Below are positions 21,935 to 23,112 of a stretch of 23,112 nucleotides of DNA, in pieces. Every line of letters starts with the position of its first letter. The first letter of the stretch is position 1. Source of the stretch: Verrucomicrobiota bacterium (GTDB lineage: Bacteria > Verrucomicrobiota > Verrucomicrobiia > Limisphaerales > AV2); NCBI GenBank assembly GCA_003219345.1, contig QHOP01000436.1:1-23112 (forward strand), given 5' to 3'. Both the position numbers and the translations under genes were made by a program. Below the pieces are notes generated by a model. That model ran no database searches and was not told where the DNA came from. It saw nothing but the letters and a program-made list of their open reading frames with translations.

Positions 21935-22169
21935 CTATCCCGGCGGCCAGCCCAGGTGACGACCGCCGAGGATGTGGCAGTGCAGATGGGGGACGGATTC
22001 CCCGCCATCCGGCCCGTTGTTGATCACCAGCCGGTAGCCGTTCGGTTTCAAACCCAGTTTCGCCGCCACTTCAGCAGCTTTCAGGAAAAGCCACGACCAG
22101 GTCGTCTTCGTAAATGATGTCGGACGGAATCTCGCGAGCGATGATTTTTTCGAAGATGGTTTTGCTCAT
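21935..22169 (-). pseudogene. HIT-family (HINT-like) nucleotide hydrolase, internally deleted and frameshifted
   Basis: From ATG 22169 the first frame reads MSKTIFEKIIAREIPSDIIY then EDDLVVAFPES and stops. The +1 frame continues KAAEVAAKLGLKPNGYRLVI, then SVPHLHCHILGGRHLGWPPG and a stop at 21935. These are the two ends of a HIT protein; the histidine triad HLHCH is intact. HINT proteins are about 110-115 residues, but only 235 nt are present, so about 105 nt (35 residues, the DINPQAPVH-type middle) are missing at about 22085-22090 and the frame is broken. HINT enzymes hydrolyse nucleoside phosphoramidates. As written, no active protein would be made. The cause is either a real deletion or an assembly collapse. 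Confidence 0.85.
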
Positions 22170-22234
22170 AAGCTGAAACGTGACGCGTGAAGCCTAACGG
22201 GCAGGAGCCAGCCGTAAACTCCAAACCGCCGGGT

Positions 22235-22792
22235 CTAAACGACGAGCAGCGCGCAACTGCTGGCGCTCGGCTCGGCGCTCAGGCAATGGCGGAGAAACTC
22301 CACAATCTGATCGTTGAGCCGCTGGCAACGCTCGGTCCAGCGGCGCGCGCCGGAGAGTTGTTTGACGCAGCCCCGCAAGCCCGCGAAGCGGACGAGCTGC
22401 GGCGATTGGTTGAGCTGTTGGCGCAGTTCGTCGCGCAGGCGCCGGAAGAACGCCAGTTCAAACCCCTTGCCCGAATCGCAGGCCAGTTGACGCAAGTCGG
22501 ACTCCATGATCCGGCGCGGTGTTTCAACCGCCCCGCACGATTTAACCTTCAGCCCGAAGCCGCGCAGGACGCGGCTGAGTGCCCGGGAAAATTCGCCGAC
22601 GGAGACAAATGTTTTTCCCATTTCAACCTTGAAGTAGTGGAGCACGGCGCGCGCGGCGTTGCGGACCAGTGCCGGGTCGAGCGCGCCGGCGGCGTTGCCC
22701 ATCAATTGTACCGAGACCAATTCAGCGGAGCAGGGGATGGCTTCGCCGCCGCCCATTTGAAACATCAGACAATCGGGGTGCAGTTGGATCAT
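22235..22792 (-). CDS. Unknown protein coupled to nrdR
   Basis: 185 residues from ATG 22792 (MIQLHPDCLMFQMGGGEAIP). No family is recognised. The N-terminal half (SAELVSVQLMGNAAGALDPA, then VRNAARAVLHYFKVEMGKT) is mixed alpha/beta; the rest is rich in Arg, Leu and Cys and probably helical (RRIMESDLRQLACDSGKGFE). Several cysteines occur, without a clear metal motif. Its ATG overlaps the nrdR stop (ATGA), so it is co-translated with the regulator and may have a related role, for example in nucleotide or cell-cycle control; that is inference only. Confidence 0.7.
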   Translation of the reverse strand: MIQLHPDCLMFQMGGGEAIPCSAELVSVQLMGNAAGALDPALVRNAARAVLHYFKVEMGKTFVSVGEFSRALSRVLRGFGLKVKSCGAVETPRRIMESDLRQLACDSGKGFELAFFRRLRDELRQQLNQSPQLVRFAGLRGCVKQLSGARRWTERCQRLNDQIVEFLRHCLSAEPSASSCALLVV

Positions 22793-23112
22793 GATTGCTC
22801 CTCCAGTTTTTTGACGGCCTGCACGAAATCGGTCGCCTCCTGGAAACGCCGATAGACGCTCGCAAACCGCACGTAGGCCACTTCGTCGATCTCGCGCAGT
22901 TCTTCCATCACCCGCTCGCCGACGGCCATGCTCGGCACTTCGCGTTCGTATTTGTCAGTGATTTCGTCCACGATTTTTTCAACGAGGTCTTCGATGATCT
23001 TCGGACTGACGGGGCGCTTCTGGCAGGCTTTGCGCACGCCGGACAAGAGTTTTTCTTTGGAGAACTGTTCGCGTCGCCCGTCGCGTTTGACGATCATCAA
23101 ACCTTCATGCTC
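22789..23112 (-). CDS. nrdR: Transcriptional repressor NrdR, C-terminal part (5'-truncated by window edge)
   Basis: The frame is open to the right edge, so the N-terminal zinc ribbon is outside the window. The visible 107 or so residues form the ATP-cone domain: VKRDGRREQFSKEKLLSGV, RKACQKRPVS, and the closing EVAYVRFASVYRRFQEATDF, which is diagnostic. NrdR binds ATP/dATP and represses ribonucleotide reductase genes through NrdR boxes; none were sought outside the window. It is coupled to the downstream unknown gene. Confidence 0.95.
   Translation of the reverse strand, partial: EHEGLMIVKRDGRREQFSKEKLLSGVRKACQKRPVSPKIIEDLVEKIVDEITDKYEREVPSMAVGERVMEELREIDEVAYVRFASVYRRFQEATDFVQAVKKLEEQS

Overview
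The window looks like a chromosomal segment of a Gram-negative member of the Verrucomicrobiota, most like the Pedosphaera/Limisphaera lineage. This is inferred from gene content and repeat style, not from a marker gene. The pointers are lipopolysaccharide inner-core genes (heptose kinase and phosphatase, CMP-KDO synthetase), a giant FG-GAP/ASPIC protein, HEAT-repeat and four-helix-bundle proteins, and several families of short GC-rich hairpin repeats that lie between genes and also inside coding sequences. No tRNA, rRNA, CRISPR array, transposase or prophage gene was seen.

Layout. At 3-3662 (+) is the 5'-truncated FG-GAP/ASPIC protein. It converges on a long run of minus-strand genes that extends from 18533 down to 3821. 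In transcription order this run holds a SAM methyltransferase, thiG, hldA, gmhB, a 3'-truncated kdsB, a 5'-truncated four-helix protein, pyrG, a nucleotidyltransferase with a small partner, a four-helix 'suffix' protein, a HEAT-repeat membrane protein, folC, a prolyl-oligopeptidase lipoprotein, a HAD hydrolase and a frameshifted DnaJ/CbpA-like gene. At 18830-21924 (+) come a frameshifted methyltransferase-like gene, an alpha/beta hydrolase, a PLP aminotransferase and a tiny ORF. At 21935-23112 (-) are a broken HIT-family gene, an unknown gene and the C-terminal part of nrdR.

How genes fit together. hldA, gmhB and kdsB supply activated sugars for the LPS inner core, and pyrG just downstream makes the CTP that KdsB consumes. 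HEAT protein/folC, folC/peptidase, aminotransferase/tiny ORF and nrdR/unknown are joined by 4-base ATGA stop-start overlaps, which suggests translational coupling.

Most notable structures. (1) A second, diverged copy of the 3' end of pyrG (11341-11418, about 80% identical to the real end, with frame and stop codon preserved) brackets a nucleotidyltransferase/small-protein cassette. This looks like a cassette inserted at the pyrG tail. (2) A perfect 199-bp inverted copy of the 3' part of gmhB (14144-14342 versus 15104-15302) sits exactly where kdsB and a four-helix gene are both cut off. (3) Small palindromic repeats are inserted in frame in folC (three places) and in the aminotransferase, and another repeat supplies the start and signal-peptide front of the peptidase. 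(4) Four to five genes carry breaks: dnaJ-like, HIT, kdsB, four-helix and methyltransferase-like. That may reflect local decay or assembly error, and the two cannot be separated from sequence alone.
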